A stretch of 64,000 nt of DNA, from assembly GCF_000001735.4 (NCBI RefSeq), contig NC_003074.8:4774101-4838100 (forward strand). The letters run 5' to 3'. The notes below the pieces were generated by a model. That model saw only the letters and a program-made list of their open reading frames with translations, was not told the origin of the DNA and did not search any database. Position 1 is the stretch's first letter; every line of letters starts with the position of its first letter. The translations under genes were made by a program, and so were the position numbers. Positions 12,001 to 23,925 of the stretch are shown here, piece after piece. The stretch comes from Arabidopsis thaliana. Taxonomy: Eukaryota; Streptophyta; Magnoliopsida; Brassicales; Brassicaceae.

Positions 12001-12899
12001 GAGAATCATGGAAGATAAATCTTACAACTCAGTAACAGAAGTCAATTTATCAAGCATGAATCCAAGTGATCCAGAAAGTCCAAGACTTGGTAACTTTCTG
12101 CAAGTAGATACATGTATTAAGCATGGATACAAGAAAAGAAGAAAACAAAGTGATATTGAATTATGATTAAAAAGTGATTACATTTGTGTAACTCGAGAGC
12201 CAGAGCAAGTTATGCCTTTCCAGTTTTGGCCACAAGGATCACCTCCTGATGCTGTCCATTGTGAGAGCTGTCCTGGAGAATTCATGGAGCTGAACATGAT
12301 GTTTAACGCCGAAGCTGCACATATTAAGAACCAGAGACCATAAGTGAACTATTCCAAACCATCATAATCATCTTGATTTTTTGTCGGTTACATGAAGCAG
12401 ATCCAAGATTTGAGATCATTTGGGTTTTATGAACTAGGTGTTAATGAAATGCTTGAGAATTAACAACAACAAAGAAAAAACCCAGAAAAGAGAACAAACA
12501 CACAAGAAAGGAACAAAAAGAAAAACAAAACATAAAGTGTGTGAAAAAGGAGAAAGGTTTGAGATTTGGGGTTAAAAAGAAAACTCATTTGGTCGAAACA
12601 AAACCTGTTTTGAAGAAAAGAACATTATGACAGAAAGGGTTATTATTTTAGCTTGGGATGATTATGAAGAAATCAAAAGTTGTAGATGAAAACATAAACC
12701 CAGAATCATCAATAAGACTACACAAAATGATGGATTAAACACCTGAAAAGATCGAGACTTTTTAAAAGATTCTTCAAAGAGGAAAAAATGAAAAGTGAAA
12801 CTCACTATCTGATGAATCCGTAGCTCCATGGATGAAACTTGGCTCAAACCCAACAATGCAGAGTATAAGCAGAGCCAAAACCACCCGATTCTCAGTCAT
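9015..12899 (-). CDS. SRF7: LRR receptor-like kinase, STRUBBELIG family (SRF7)
   Basis: This encodes a plasma-membrane leucine-rich-repeat receptor kinase of LRR class V. Sixteen exons close in frame to 717 residues: 12899-12806, 12314-12182, 12097-12026, 11930-11865, 11780-11709, 11630-11562, 11486-11415, 11303-11238, 11149-11087, 11005-10677, 10585-10296, 10208-9937, 9850-9718, 9617-9484, 9381-9225 and 9146-9015. A signal peptide ([13 protein letters not shown]) is followed by the SUB domain ([14 protein letters not shown]) and LRRs coded by 63-72-nt exons. Then come a Pro-rich linker ([11 protein letters not shown]), one membrane helix ([18 protein letters not shown]) and the kinase domain ([15 protein letters not shown]). 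The catalytic loop reads HKNIKSAN instead of HRDLKxxN and the DFG motif is DSG. The kinase is therefore predicted to be inactive, as reported for the founding member SUB. Phase matches at every junction. Confidence 0.93.
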
Positions 12900-15163
12900 C
12901 TTCTTCCTCCTTAACCTTGTCTCACTTTCTCTATCTCTCTCGAAAACCAGATGAGACAGAAGAAAACCCAAATGGCAAAAACCCAAACTTTTCTTCAGAG
13001 ATTTTTATTATTAATTTAATAAACTTTGAGGATAAATTTTGATAAGCTAGATTTTATACAGTTTCAGCCATAAGACGAATTTATCGAGTAAAAAGCTGGC
13101 AAGCACGATTTGCTATAAGTAAGAATCCAAGAGCCATACAAATAGGCTTCGGCGCTTTGCTTTGCTTTGCTTTGGATTATTTTATTTATTTCTTCCATAT
13201 ACTTTTTTATCTACATTTGTTTATTAATTAGTACTAATAATTACCATTTAATATTAGTTAATGACATAATGCTACACTTAAAATGCTAATTTTTCTTTTT
13301 AATTTTGTCCATAAAACAATTAATCTTGGTTGGTGTATCATGGTTATGGTCTGACGCATTGTCTTTTTTTGGTTTTTATGCATTTCTCTTATTCCCACAA
13401 ATTAAAAGAAAACAAAAAATACAAATAAATACAAATTTAATAATAACTAGCTGTAGTTTTCATAAGGCCTACGCGCTTTTAAAGGTTTGTATATTCTTCT
13501 TTCTTTTCTGTATTTTAATTTCCTTTTTATGTACGAAATATTCATATACTGAATTAATTCATTTGTATAGTAAGAAAAACAGAAACGAAGCTTTCATACA
13601 GTATAGATTACTTTGAAGATTGGTTTAGGATTGGGTCTTTCCATCATTGCTTTGAAGAATTAATTACTTTCCCTTCACATCTAAGTGGAATGAAAAAAGG
13701 AAATAGAGTGAAAAAGGTTAAATTGTTTTTTACTATATTAAAAGTTAGTTTGTTTGTGCAGAAAAAGGTAGTTTGTTTTGCTTATAAAGAAGAGACATGT
13801 GGGTGAAATAAGAGTAAAACACTCATTAATGTCGCAATTATGAGTATATAAGATAATTAATTAACAAAAACCTTATTAAAGAAACTCACGAGATTCTTGT
13901 AGCAAATATGTATGACCTTTTCTAATTTCTATTAGAGAGGGACGGATATATAAATTTAAGTAATTTGATAGTTTGTAATGTATGAGAAAAGATAACTTAG
14001 CAACGACCAAGAAAAAATATTTACGATATTAGTTAAGTGATGCATCTTAATCTTCAGCATTTCGTTAACTTCCAAATTATTGTCAAACAAAAAGTTACAT
14101 CATCGATAATCAATCATTTAGTTTAGATTGTCCCAGTTTTATGTGAGCGATTAGTTTGGTTAAAACGTGTTAATCGGTCATTGTACGTGGTTTGCCTCTC
14201 ATCTCCTTAGTAATGTCTTCGTTGAAAATTTCTTCGTGTATGTTCGCTTTCTTATCAATTTAATTAATTAACTTGTTCTTGATATTTGACCCGCGAAAAA
14301 ATACGTGTTTGGATATTAGTTTTCTAAGGCACCGACGAGACAAAATAAAATAAAATGATGTGGGGTTTTTATTTTGCATTTAAGAATAATAGTAGAAACT
14401 AATTTTTTTCTTTAACAAAAAAACAAAACTAATGTTTTGATGAATGATGAGTATTTAATAACACTATTGCCCACATCTATGATCTATCCATATTTTCCTA
14501 CAATTCGTTTTATCATATTAATGGTGTATTTGGATCCCTGGTATTATTAAATTTAGAAAATACTAGTTTTTAATTATATAGGTAAATGAAATAATTTGAA
14601 ATTTTGTTTAAACTGAATTATGTTAGAATTTAGGTAGATGAATAGATCAATCGAGGCTTGAAGCCAAGCGTGTGCCAGCAAGAAGGGGTGACACTGATAG
14701 TATAAATATATAAAACGAAAGATATGATGTATCTCTCCGGCATATATAATTGTTTTCAGAGATTTATTAATTAAAATTGACAACTAAATTTGTTTATAAC
14801 AGATATTAAGAACAAAGTAGAAAAGAAAAAAAAAACGAAATACAAACAAGTTAGCTTAGCTTCAATGAAGGACGTGTTTCTACAACTATTAGTCTGATGA
14901 CAAAAATAATCTCGTCAGCCTAATTTTTGTTATATTTTTTCTTTTTTGTTTTGTGTCATTGTTAGTCATTTTGAGTTCATGTATAAGCTTTAAGATGTAT
15001 AGGGTTATCATGGAGTAGGTATTAGGTACATTCTAATGACAATAGCCAAAGAATATTGATCAGTTTTAAAAATGAAGAATTCTTAGAAGAGAAAGAAATA
15101 GAGAGAGTATCGAATTAACACACAAATATTTATTCGAGAAAAAAAAAGGCTATGAAGCTCTCG

Positions 15164-15243
15164 ACGACGTCGTTGAATCCCTGAATAGACTACGCCTAAC
15201 GTGATGCCGTTTATTTTGTTGCCGACAAACGACGCGTCGTTTG
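15164..15243. repeat. Two related palindromes in a GC-richer patch
   Basis: ACGACGTCGT at 15164-15173 is a perfect 10-bp palindrome. CAAACGACG followed by its exact reverse complement at 15226-15243 is a perfect 18-bp palindrome. Both share the ACGAC...GTCGT arms. Confidence 0.85.
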
Positions 15244-16429
15244 ATTTCAATTGCCTACAAAAGCTAGGCGACCTAATTACGTTATTTGGTAGGGCCAGAT
15301 GAAGAACTATATTGCTCGCATAATAAAATGGGCGGTGTGTGTTAGTGACTTAGTGTGTTTTTGTGATGCTTTTTTTAATTTCTTTTGTCCAATATTTTTT
15401 ATAATCGATGGTGTATCAATTGTCTACCCACGAAATTTAAAGTAACATGTCGATTAATATATCGATCAGCCCACTACAAACCCTTTTAAATAGACTCTGA
15501 ATCCTATCAATTCTTTGTAAGTTAGTAACGTTCACAGACTTGGTCATTTGTACTTGATCATACGTATTTTTAAGCCTTTTAAGCGTTTTATTCCTTCGGA
15601 GTCTTGGACTCTGGATTGTATATATTTATCTTATGATTTAGATAAATAAAAATACTGAAAGTTATTCCAGTACTAGTTTCTAGGAATATCAAATAACCCA
15701 CTTGTTAACATTAGTCCACCGAAAATTCTCGTAGAAAAACAAACAGAGGAAAATAGTACATATTTTATTTAAAATACAGCATTTGCTTTGCTAACCTTAT
15801 AATAAATACATATATCCTATTTGTCTTTTGTCAAAACGAGTTCTTTATATACTTTACAAATTCAAAGTACCATACGATATTGAACTAAAGATATCACAAC
15901 AAATATTCTTTGTTACAATTACACCATTTTAATACTAAAAATCACAAACAAAATCAAATGGTACCTAATATTTTATTTGTTTGTACTCATCATGAAAAAG
16001 AGAAACACACAAGAAAAAATGCTTTGCTTGTTGAAGAGTTATTGCTTTCTTTTCGGAAGGCTTAGGAGTGACGAGTAAGAACTGAGATGAGACAGAACTG
16101 ACGTACGTGGATATCAAGACCACAAATTTGTATATTTGTTCCAAAAAAGTTACAAGCATTGCATATTTGCATTGAAATGATAGAACTGTGGCTTCTTCTT
16201 AATCTATCTACAACGAGAGGGTCGCTTTTAACCGACCGGTCATTAGTAGTCCTTATACATTCTAGTCAAATATGGTTATTGAAAGCCGTACGATGATATT
16301 GTATGTAATCTTATCTTAGAAATAATGTAGGTGAGGCGTGAGAAAGCAATGAAACATTTGTCGAAAATATGAATAAGACGAAGCGCGAAAGAAACGACAC
16401 GTGAACTCCGTCACATGTGATAGATATAT

Positions 16430-16552
16430 TGGGCCGTTGGGGACAAATGCTCACTTTCAGAACACCTACACGTTATACACGTAGGCATGCGAACTTGTTG
16501 GGCCATTGTAACGAAGGCCCACTTTCTGAACACCTACTACACGTGCCTACGT
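16430..16552. repeat. Imperfect direct duplication with ACGT motifs
   Basis: TTGGGCCGTTG...CACTTTCAGAACACCTACACG and TTGGGCCATTG...CACTTTCTGAACACCTACTACACG are two copies of one module of about 55 bp. They begin near 16429 and 16498. The copies also share a following ...ACGTAGGC / GCCTACGT-type segment. Confidence 0.75.
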
Positions 16553-17495
16553 TTATCTGATTTTTCATTTTGTCGTTTTTATTTCCTTGCATTAGTTCTC
16601 ACTTCTCAATGCAAAACATATCGATTAATACTATGTTCAAAAAATAAAATAAAAACATATCGATTAATATTTAATAGTGTGGGAAAATATATCCTCGAAT
16701 AAACCAAAAGAAAAAAAGATAGATTAACAAAAAGTTATCAGTTTCTTTTTCCGATATTGTTTGGAAAAAAACAAACTGATTAATTATCTAATAAGTATTC
16801 TTTATACCAAACGTGAAGAAAGAAACTTGTGTGTTTTGATTAATGACGAGATTTTCTATAGTTTGTTGAAAGGAATCCAACGTTAGCAAATTGAATAGCA
16901 AAAATACAAAATATATAACATTTTTCAAACTTCTAAACGTATATGGATTCAGTTAATCTTCTTGAATAAATGTTATATACAGTATACGTAAAGTTTAAAA
17001 GTATTATAAAAACGGAATACAGTAACACCTGAGATTTCATTACGGGTAGAAATCAAAGACAATGTTCCTTAAAACAGACTCAATTGAAAGTAAAACGGTA
17101 GGTGAGTAGGTTTAATTTCTGATTTTTGTTTCTTTTCGACCAAATGACTACTGCAACTTTCTTAAACTGAGTTTTTTAGATCTCCATATAAGTTACAATA
17201 CATATTGAGTATTGACAAAAATTATTTTGGTTTTTCTCAGTAACAACAAATAATTTCAAAGTAAAAGCGTAAGAAAAATTACAAGTTACAAAGCTAAATA
17301 AAAATCAGAATCTGCAGTCGCCTAATAAAAAATGAAAAATGACCAAAGTTTCTCTGCAAAACAAAAACTTTAATCTAGAGAAGCAACTTCCCTCCTCTCT
17401 GCAACAAATTAAATTCTAAAAAAAAAACAGAGCAATATATATGCATGCATATCTATAGTATAAGCTAGTCTCCATTGAATACAAAACCCAGAGAC

Positions 17496-19434
17496 ATGCA
17501 CAAAGACAACGATTCGGGTTCGGGTTCGAATCCGGGTCAGGTTTCGAACTACTTGATTGTTCGACCGCACCGAGGTGGGTACATAGACTTGTTCCGGTAC
17601 GGTGTGAGAGATGACCAAACGAGCAAGGCAAAGTTCTTGGAGATGCCTGATAACCGCGAATGGAGCACGATAACGATTGATGAAGAAGCAGAGGATCACC
17701 GTTGGGTAATCGTGGTTTCGATTCTGGTTCGTAAGATTATCAGACTTCTCCGAACACCAATGGAATTCACAGGTTTCGTCGTTGACTTCTTCCTTAATCT
17801 GTTCTCTGCGAATGGTGGGTTCTTCGGTTTGCTTCTCCGGTTGATTCAAGGTAAGTAAAGTTAGAAACTTTGAATCTAAAAGAGCGTTTTCTATGAGTTT
17901 GGATGCGTTTTTAAATGTGATTTAAGTTGTGTTGTAGCGAAAGTTGTGATACCAGAAAGAGGCTCTGTGACGTTTGTTAGTACAATTGGGCAACTTGATG
18001 GGAGAATTAGTCTGTATAAGGAATGGAATTTCGTCGAACACTTGGAGGGCATTGACTCGGTTGATTCTGGAAGGGTTAAAATCGAATTGGGAAGTCGTGG
18101 GCTTATGGATTTGTGTGTGATGGCGTCTAAGCTTGCGTATGAAAATGCTAAGGTTGTTGAAAACGTCGTTGATCTTCATTGGAAGGCAAGTTTTTGTTAA
18201 GTATAGAAACTTTAAACACACTTTTATGACAAAAAAAGTTTCTTACTTTTATAAAGTTTTCATCTTTTAATGTCTGCAGATGAATCTGGTGGAGTTCTTG
18301 GATTGTTGGAATGGTGAGAATTGAGGATTAGATAGCAAGGTTTAGCCTTATTTAGCATTGCTTGATCAGAGAGTTTTAGTTTAGTTATGGATGTGTTGTT
18401 TTTGTCTTTCTTTGCAGATTATCAGAAGCAGATGTCTACACAAGTTTTTGTGTTTACGGATAAGCAGAAAGATGCAAACTTGATAGTAATCAGCTTCAGA
18501 GGTACTGAGCCGTTTGATGCTGATGATTGGGGAACAGATTTCGACTATTCGTGGTATGAAGTCCCCAATGTGGGAAAGCTTCACATGGGTTTCCTTGAAG
18601 CTATGGGTTTAGGCAACAGAGACGACACTACCACTTTCCATTACAATCTCTTTGAACAAACCTCCTCTGAGGAAGAGAATAGTAAAAAGAATCTTCTGGA
18701 TATGGTAGAGAGAAGCGCTTATTATGCAGTCCGAGTCATTCTGAAACGTTTGCTTTCGGAACACGAAAACGCTCGGTTTGTAGTCACTGGTCACAGCTTA
18801 GGAGGTGCTTTAGCGATACTGTTTCCCACATTGTTGGTGTTGAATGAGGAAACAGAGATAATGAAGAGGCTGCTTGGAGTTTACACGTTTGGACAACCAA
18901 GAATCGGGAACAGAGAGGTCGGGTTATTCATGAAAGCTCAACTGAATCAACCTGTGGATCGATACTTCCGAGTCGTTTACTGCAACGATATCGTCCCGAG
19001 ATTGCCCTACGACGACAAAACGTTCCTCTATAAACATTTCGGACTCTGTCTTTTCTATGACAGCTTCTACAACGAAACAGTAATGTTATCATCATTTGAA
19101 CAAAATTTAAAGACTTCAGATTTAAAAATGTGAACTCGATTTGTAACTAATAATGGATTTCTTGAATATTTGACAGAAAGCAGAGGATGAGCCGGACCCG
19201 AACCCTTACGGTCTGCGTTACAAGATTCTTGGGCATGTGATCGCAGTTTGGGAGTTGGTTAGAGGCTTGACGATGGGGTACACTCATGGACCAGATTACA
19301 AAGAGGGATGGTTTAGGATCTTGTTTAGGCTTATGGGGCTGGTGATTCCTGGTCTGTCGGATCATTGCATGACTGATTACGTGAACTCGGTTAGGCTTGG
19401 ACCCGATAATGAACTTCAGATGTCCTCTCTTTGA
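17496..19434 (+). CDS. OBL1: Lipid-droplet triacylglycerol lipase (OBL1-like)
   Basis: This encodes a class 3 lipase that hydrolyses acylglycerols. I recognise it as At3g14360, reported as oil body lipase 1 on lipid droplets. Five exons, 17496-17850, 17938-18185, 18280-18313, 18418-19079 and 19177-19434, give 518 residues. The hydrophobic N-terminal region (WVIVVSILVRKIIRLLRTP through FSANGGFFGLLLRL) fits a droplet anchor. The nucleophile elbow is TGHSLGGALA. The likely catalytic Asp is in YCNDIVPRLP, and the His is in the C-terminal part (GHVIAVWEL or SDHCMTDYV). The ATG at 17496 is the first in this frame; an in-frame upstream TTG is not used. Intron 2 starts with GC (AAG|GCAAGT at 18186). 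Only that border joins HWK to MNLVEFLDCWN in phase. Confidence 0.92.
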
Positions 19435-20080
19435 AAAGTGCTCTGTTTTTTTCAACCGGAACTATATGTTCTTGGAATAAATCTTAAGTGAACCGGAACT
19501 ATATGTTCTTGGAATAAATCTTAAGTGAACCGGAACTCGGTTAAGATGTTGGTTCGTAAAATATAATAAGAACCTAATTTTGCCAAAATTATAGTTTTAT
19601 TCTTTTGACTAGTTTGTTCGTCGCATTATTATTACAACTAGAGGCAACAATCAAACAAGATCTTACACAACCAGAAGAGATTTCTTTGGTCAAAATGAAA
19701 CTAAATCCAAAACTTCCCAAAGATTTCAACTCGTTTTCTTACATAACTTCTTCTAAACTCCACCAGCTCAATCGGCGGATAAAATCTCTCTCTTTCAATT
19801 GATGTAAAATAACCCATGAAAATAAAAACCAAAAGATTGATTCTTTAGGTTAAAAAAAGTAACAAGATTTTGAAGGGTTATTGCACCAAATGAAGAGAGA
19901 GAATCAAAAGTTCTAGCCTTCTAGGATAGGGTTCAAGCCATGCAACCAAGCAGCCACCAACACCAACGGAGAGCTTCACATCAATGGAGCTTCAAGAAGG
20001 AGACATGGAGAGGGGAGGGGGTATATATACATATACTAATATGTAAAGGTTAATTTGAAGGAGGAGTCAAATGGTTCTCT
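19435..20080. other. Spacer between the OBL1 and DVL genes (convergent 3' ends)
   Basis: It holds the OBL1 tail with its tandem repeat and the probable 3' UTR of the DVL gene. No further gene was seen. Confidence 0.5.
19454..19537 (+). repeat. 37-bp tandem duplication in the OBL1 3' region
   Basis: A unit starting AACCGGAACTATATGTTC and ending TCTTAAGTG occurs at 19454-19490 and again at 19491-19527. A partial third copy (AACCGGAACT) follows. The unit contains AATAAA, so the putative poly(A) signal is duplicated. Confidence 0.9.
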
Positions 20081-20227
20081 CTACTCATCGCCATGGATGT
20101 ACCAGCAGCAAAGCATGGTGGCACAACGGCGGAGAATGTAGAGACGAGCTCGTTGTTCCTTCACCAAGGAAACACATTTGCTTGTAAAAGCGTGTCCTTT
20201 GTTGAACTTTCTCTTTAATCCTGCCAT
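20081..20227 (-). CDS. DVL19: DVL / ROTUNDIFOLIA-like small peptide, 48 residues
   Basis: A single-exon gene below usual ORF cut-offs. The product starts MAGLKRKFNKGHAF and carries the plant-specific RTF domain in its C-terminal half. The domain has the invariant Cys in SKCVSLVKEQRARLY, then ILRRCATMLCCWYIHGDE. Family members act at the plasma membrane and limit polar cell proliferation in lateral organs when overexpressed; the molecular mechanism is not established. The K-E-Q-R-A-R-L-Y and R-R-C...C-W-x-x-H residues match the family signature. I recognise it as DVL19/RTFL10 (At3g14362). It stands alone between OBL1 and the Helitron, with its own TATA box. Confidence 0.93.
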   Translation of the reverse strand: MAGLKRKFNKGHAFTSKCVSLVKEQRARLYILRRCATMLCCWYIHGDE

Positions 20228-20361
20228 GGGATTGAATTAGGGTTTATATTATGTTTTAGTGATCAAAAGTTGGGTGGCACCAAAAAAAAAAACCCTCTAA
20301 TGGGTGAAGGAAGAGAGTGCAAATGAAAGGTTTGTGATGAAGGAGAAGAGGATTTGAAGAG

Positions 20362-20371
20362 TATATATATA
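20362..20371 (-). promoter_or_regulatory. TATA box of the DVL gene
   Basis: TATATATA lies about 135 bp upstream of the ATG on the minus strand, leaving a leader of roughly 100 nt. Confidence 0.55.
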
Positions 20372-21856
20372 GAAGAAAAAGAAGAAAGAGGTGTCGTAAA
20401 TAATAAGGAAGTAAAATAAGAGGAGATGAACATGGTCTTGATTTTTTAGGTGCATTGACATTGGGATATATGCATGGCTGGTTTTGGGTTTCCCAAAGAT
20501 CTATACTTTCATGAAATCATAACTTTGTACATAAATATTTTATTCTATCATTGTCTAACCTATTATATATTGTAGGCTGCCAAAAGTTAATTTCATCTTA
20601 TAAATAGATAAATTAGTCTTGAAACTGATAAGATCTTACTTTGTGTACTTTTATTTAAATGTAAGAAACGCGGTAAACACAGCTGTTTATTCATATTATT
20701 TGTTTTTTTAACCCTCACAAGAAATGGTTAACATTGTTTAATAGGCTTCAACACAATATTTAACTCAAAGAAAAGAAGATAAAGTAGAAAAGGGAGAAAG
20801 GTGGGCTTAAATAGAGGAGAGATGTTGAAAGAAGACAAAGCATTGAGATTGGGTTTAGGGGAACATGGAACCGGCAATCTTATCTTCGGTTTCTCCACTT
20901 GAGTAGGTTTGTTTGGTTCGATTCTCTTAATTTAATCTCTAACTTTCATATTTTTAACCAAGATTTTGAAAACTGGATGATCTCTTAGAACATAAAAGCA
21001 TTCGATCAAACCTACTGAGCAATAATATGTAAAAATCTGTCAAACTATTTTTTTAACGTTACAGTTGAATTTTATTTGGTTTATATTATTATAACTTGGT
21101 AAGTACTTAAAATTTTCTAAAACAATCTAATTTATTTTACTTAAACTCTAAACCGGTAAGACAAAGTAATATGAACTATAATATATTTTCAAGATTGTGG
21201 TCGGACCAACCATATCCGATTGGGTTTAAATACATTATCCTTAACCTTAACCATTGTCATAATTAAGTTACGAAAACAAAAATCTGAAAGAGATTGTGAT
21301 TGTTTCCGTTTCTCTATCATTCGTAGCGGTTTTACAGCTGCTAGAACAAAATCAATCGCTCTTGATTTCTTCCTCATTTTTCTAATCAGTTCTCCATCAC
21401 TTATCGTGTATCAAATTCCGGATCACAACAGATTTGGATCACGTACATTTATATCCTCACCAGTCACATTGTTTTGTACATATTAAAATAGACACACTGA
21501 AAAATACATATAGTACAATATATACCATTGTCGGTCTACGATTCTAAGGCTTCTAAGCCCAACAAGTATCAAAATTTTGATTATCATGTTTCTTATGAAT
21601 ACGTACGACCATGTTCCAATAAACTATTGAAGGATATCATCCTCTTCTCACGCAAATGCATGGACCATAGAGAAGGAATCGCCTTTACGGTCAGGGCCCA
21701 ATATATAACCCCAGTCCATTTTGAATATAAATGGATCTTAGGACACTAACCATTATTACGGAGTTTTGTTATGTGAACCATTAACTAGACAAATTCTAAA
21801 ACTTATAAGGAATCGTGTATATAAGAGTGTATTATACCCGATTCATTATAGAGTTA
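20372..21856. other. Intergenic, DVL upstream side
   Basis: AT-rich, with no convincing gene. The ORFs at 21189-21749 have no recognisable product. Confidence 0.5.
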
Positions 21857-22920
21857 CTAGCTAAGGCCCGCCTAAAAAGACGGGTATAAAATATAAATTT
21901 ATTCAAATAATTATTAATAGTATTTAAATTTCAAATAGTAAATAGTGATTTACATCGCTTTTTATAATATTTAATTTAGTAACTTTTGTATTTAATAAAA
22001 TTTCAATCATACACATTCAATTTTACAATATATTTTAATTATATATTTCATCATAATAAGCTATCTTGTTATTCTATACACTCCATCTTTCTTTTTTGAT
22101 AATGTGTATGGAACAAAAGCCACCTATGATTTATTCATAACAGAAAAGTACACTCGAACACTTTTTTAAAACAACATCCCATGTGTATCCTTTAACAATG
22201 TCGAACTTGCAACTATCGGCCTAACATCAAATAATTGCAGAGTAAGCGGTAACTAAAATGCATAGTTTGCTAATCCATTCAGTATGCGATTAGTTTTTCT
22301 ATACACATGAGTAATCTGAACTATCTGGTCCTTATACACTCCATCTTATTAACGATATTTGAAGTTTAAATAGTAAGTCACATACTTTTTTATTATTTAA
22401 TTTAGTATTTCCTTAAACCAAATTTCAATCTTACAAATTCGATTTACAATACAATTTAAATATCTACTTTACTTTAATAAATATAATTTAATTCTATACA
22501 CTACATCTTATTGTTAGTTTTCCATTTTAGTTAAAAAAATTATAAGATAATTTTTTAGATATAAACATATAAATTAAATATCTATAAATATTTTTATTTT
22601 TTTAGTTTCTTTAGGAAAAAGGTAAAAAAAAAAATCTAGCAGATGTCAAAATCTAAAATCGTTAAAATTGATATGTGTCATGATATTGTGAGTTACTAAC
22701 TTTTAAAACCGTACTTTATATAGTAAGATTTTATATATTTATAGACATATAAAATTAGTATATGTAAATTTATTTACTTTTTAAGTTTTCTATTTTTATA
22801 AGAAAAGAAAAGTTAAATCTTTATTAACATATGTAAACATCTTATCGTTAAACTTACTACATGTCCTGATCTCGTGAGTTAGTAACTTTTGAAACCGTAC
22901 TTTATATAATAAGATATAGA
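21857..22920 (-). mobile_element. Non-autonomous Helitron-like element
   Basis: Read on the minus strand, the right end begins TCTATATCTTATTATATAAA, a start typical of Arabidopsis ATREP Helitrons. The left end finishes with a GC-rich hairpin (CCCGTC, TTTTTA, GGCGGG-type arms, plus coordinates 21867-21884). Ten bases later it ends in CTAG (21857-21860), followed by a T. This matches the TC...hairpin...CTRR structure of rolling-circle elements. There are no terminal inverted repeats and no coding capacity. Internally, the block ending CTATACACTCCATCTT is repeated around 22074, 22330 and 22493. The 5'-end sequence with AAAGTACGGTTT is also present a second time near 22690-22735, so the element may be compound. 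The base before the 5' TC is T rather than the usual A. Confidence 0.75.
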
Positions 22921-23925
22921 AAACAATAATTAATAATTCTAGACTTAGTTTCTACATAATAAGAAGTATATATAATAAAGAATAGTTAATAATTTTATAG
23001 AATTCATTTATGTTGAGTTGCAAACTTGCAAGTGTGCTTTATTTTGTTTTTTCTTTTTAATTTAATTTTTGACTACTCGATAATGTTCAACTAATTGGAA
23101 AGAATGGGTAAAGTCGTTGGATATAATAAGCTCGTCATGTTAAGCTGAATTCTGTAGTCAATTGACTCAACGATAGAAAAAATCGAACGAAGGATGAACA
23201 AAACTAAGTTTTGACTCCAGTCAACTACTAATAAACCATCATCGTTGGATTACTAAATTCCTTACATAACATCATCAAAATTCTCTTTTGTCCAAAAAAA
23301 AATAACGTCATCAAAATTCTCAACTAACTCAATCAACCGATAAAGTCTCTCTTTCGTTTAATGCAAAATAAAGAATGAAATTCTAGCTTTAGAACCCCTA
23401 CCGCTAGGATATTCATACCAATATTTGAAACCAATTGAGCCAAAGTAACTAATATCTTACTGTTACGTTTCATTTTCACCTGTCTTTTTTGGAATACATA
23501 TTCAATTTGAAAGAAAAAAAAAAAGAGGTCCATCCAGGGAAAAAAAATTTACTAACAAATTTTGGCTTGGAAACTATATAACATGTTAATTAGTCTCTTT
23601 CTATCATTAGTGTTCGAATTTGAGATTTTCAAGACTCCTCATTGTGGTGTTAATTTCCAACGGCCGATTCGAACACGTAATTGACCAATAAAATGTTCAT
23701 GAAGCTATACAAATACAAGTGCATTTACTGAGTTTGCATTTCTTTGCTAATATTATAGACGAAGATAGAAAAATAGATCAATATATACTAGTATCACTTC
23801 CATATACAAAATCGTTGAATATTCTATCGTATACATACTCTAACACAGATCATATACACGCCCTCTATATTTTGTTGTTGTTTTAACCCTAAAATCGTAT
23901 AAGAAAAAAAAAGCGTGAGACAGCC
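22921..23925. other. Intergenic, WAG2 downstream side
   Basis: AT-rich and without a supported gene. The segment CTCAATCAACCGATAAAGTC near 23330 loosely resembles CTCAATCGGCGGATAAAATC near 19767, probably a weak dispersed repeat. Confidence 0.45.

Larger units (their letters stand above)
12900..17495. other. Gene-poor spacer, SRF7 upstream and OBL1 upstream
   Basis: About 4.6 kb of AT-rich DNA; the short ORFs look random. Notable items are paired ACGACGT-type palindromes near 15164-15243, a duplicated ACGT-containing module at 16430-16552 and a repeated AACATATCGATTAATA at about 16616 and 16657. The right end is the OBL1 promoter side. Confidence 0.55.

Noticed and set aside
17409..17849. 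146-residue minus-strand ORF opposite the lipase first exon
   Set aside because: It is antisense to OBL1 exon 1, which has a clear lipase-family sequence, and has no domain of its own.
19767..19830. Possible repeat shared with 23325-23380
   Set aside because: The similarity is limited to a few short AT-rich blocks and cannot be told from chance by eye.
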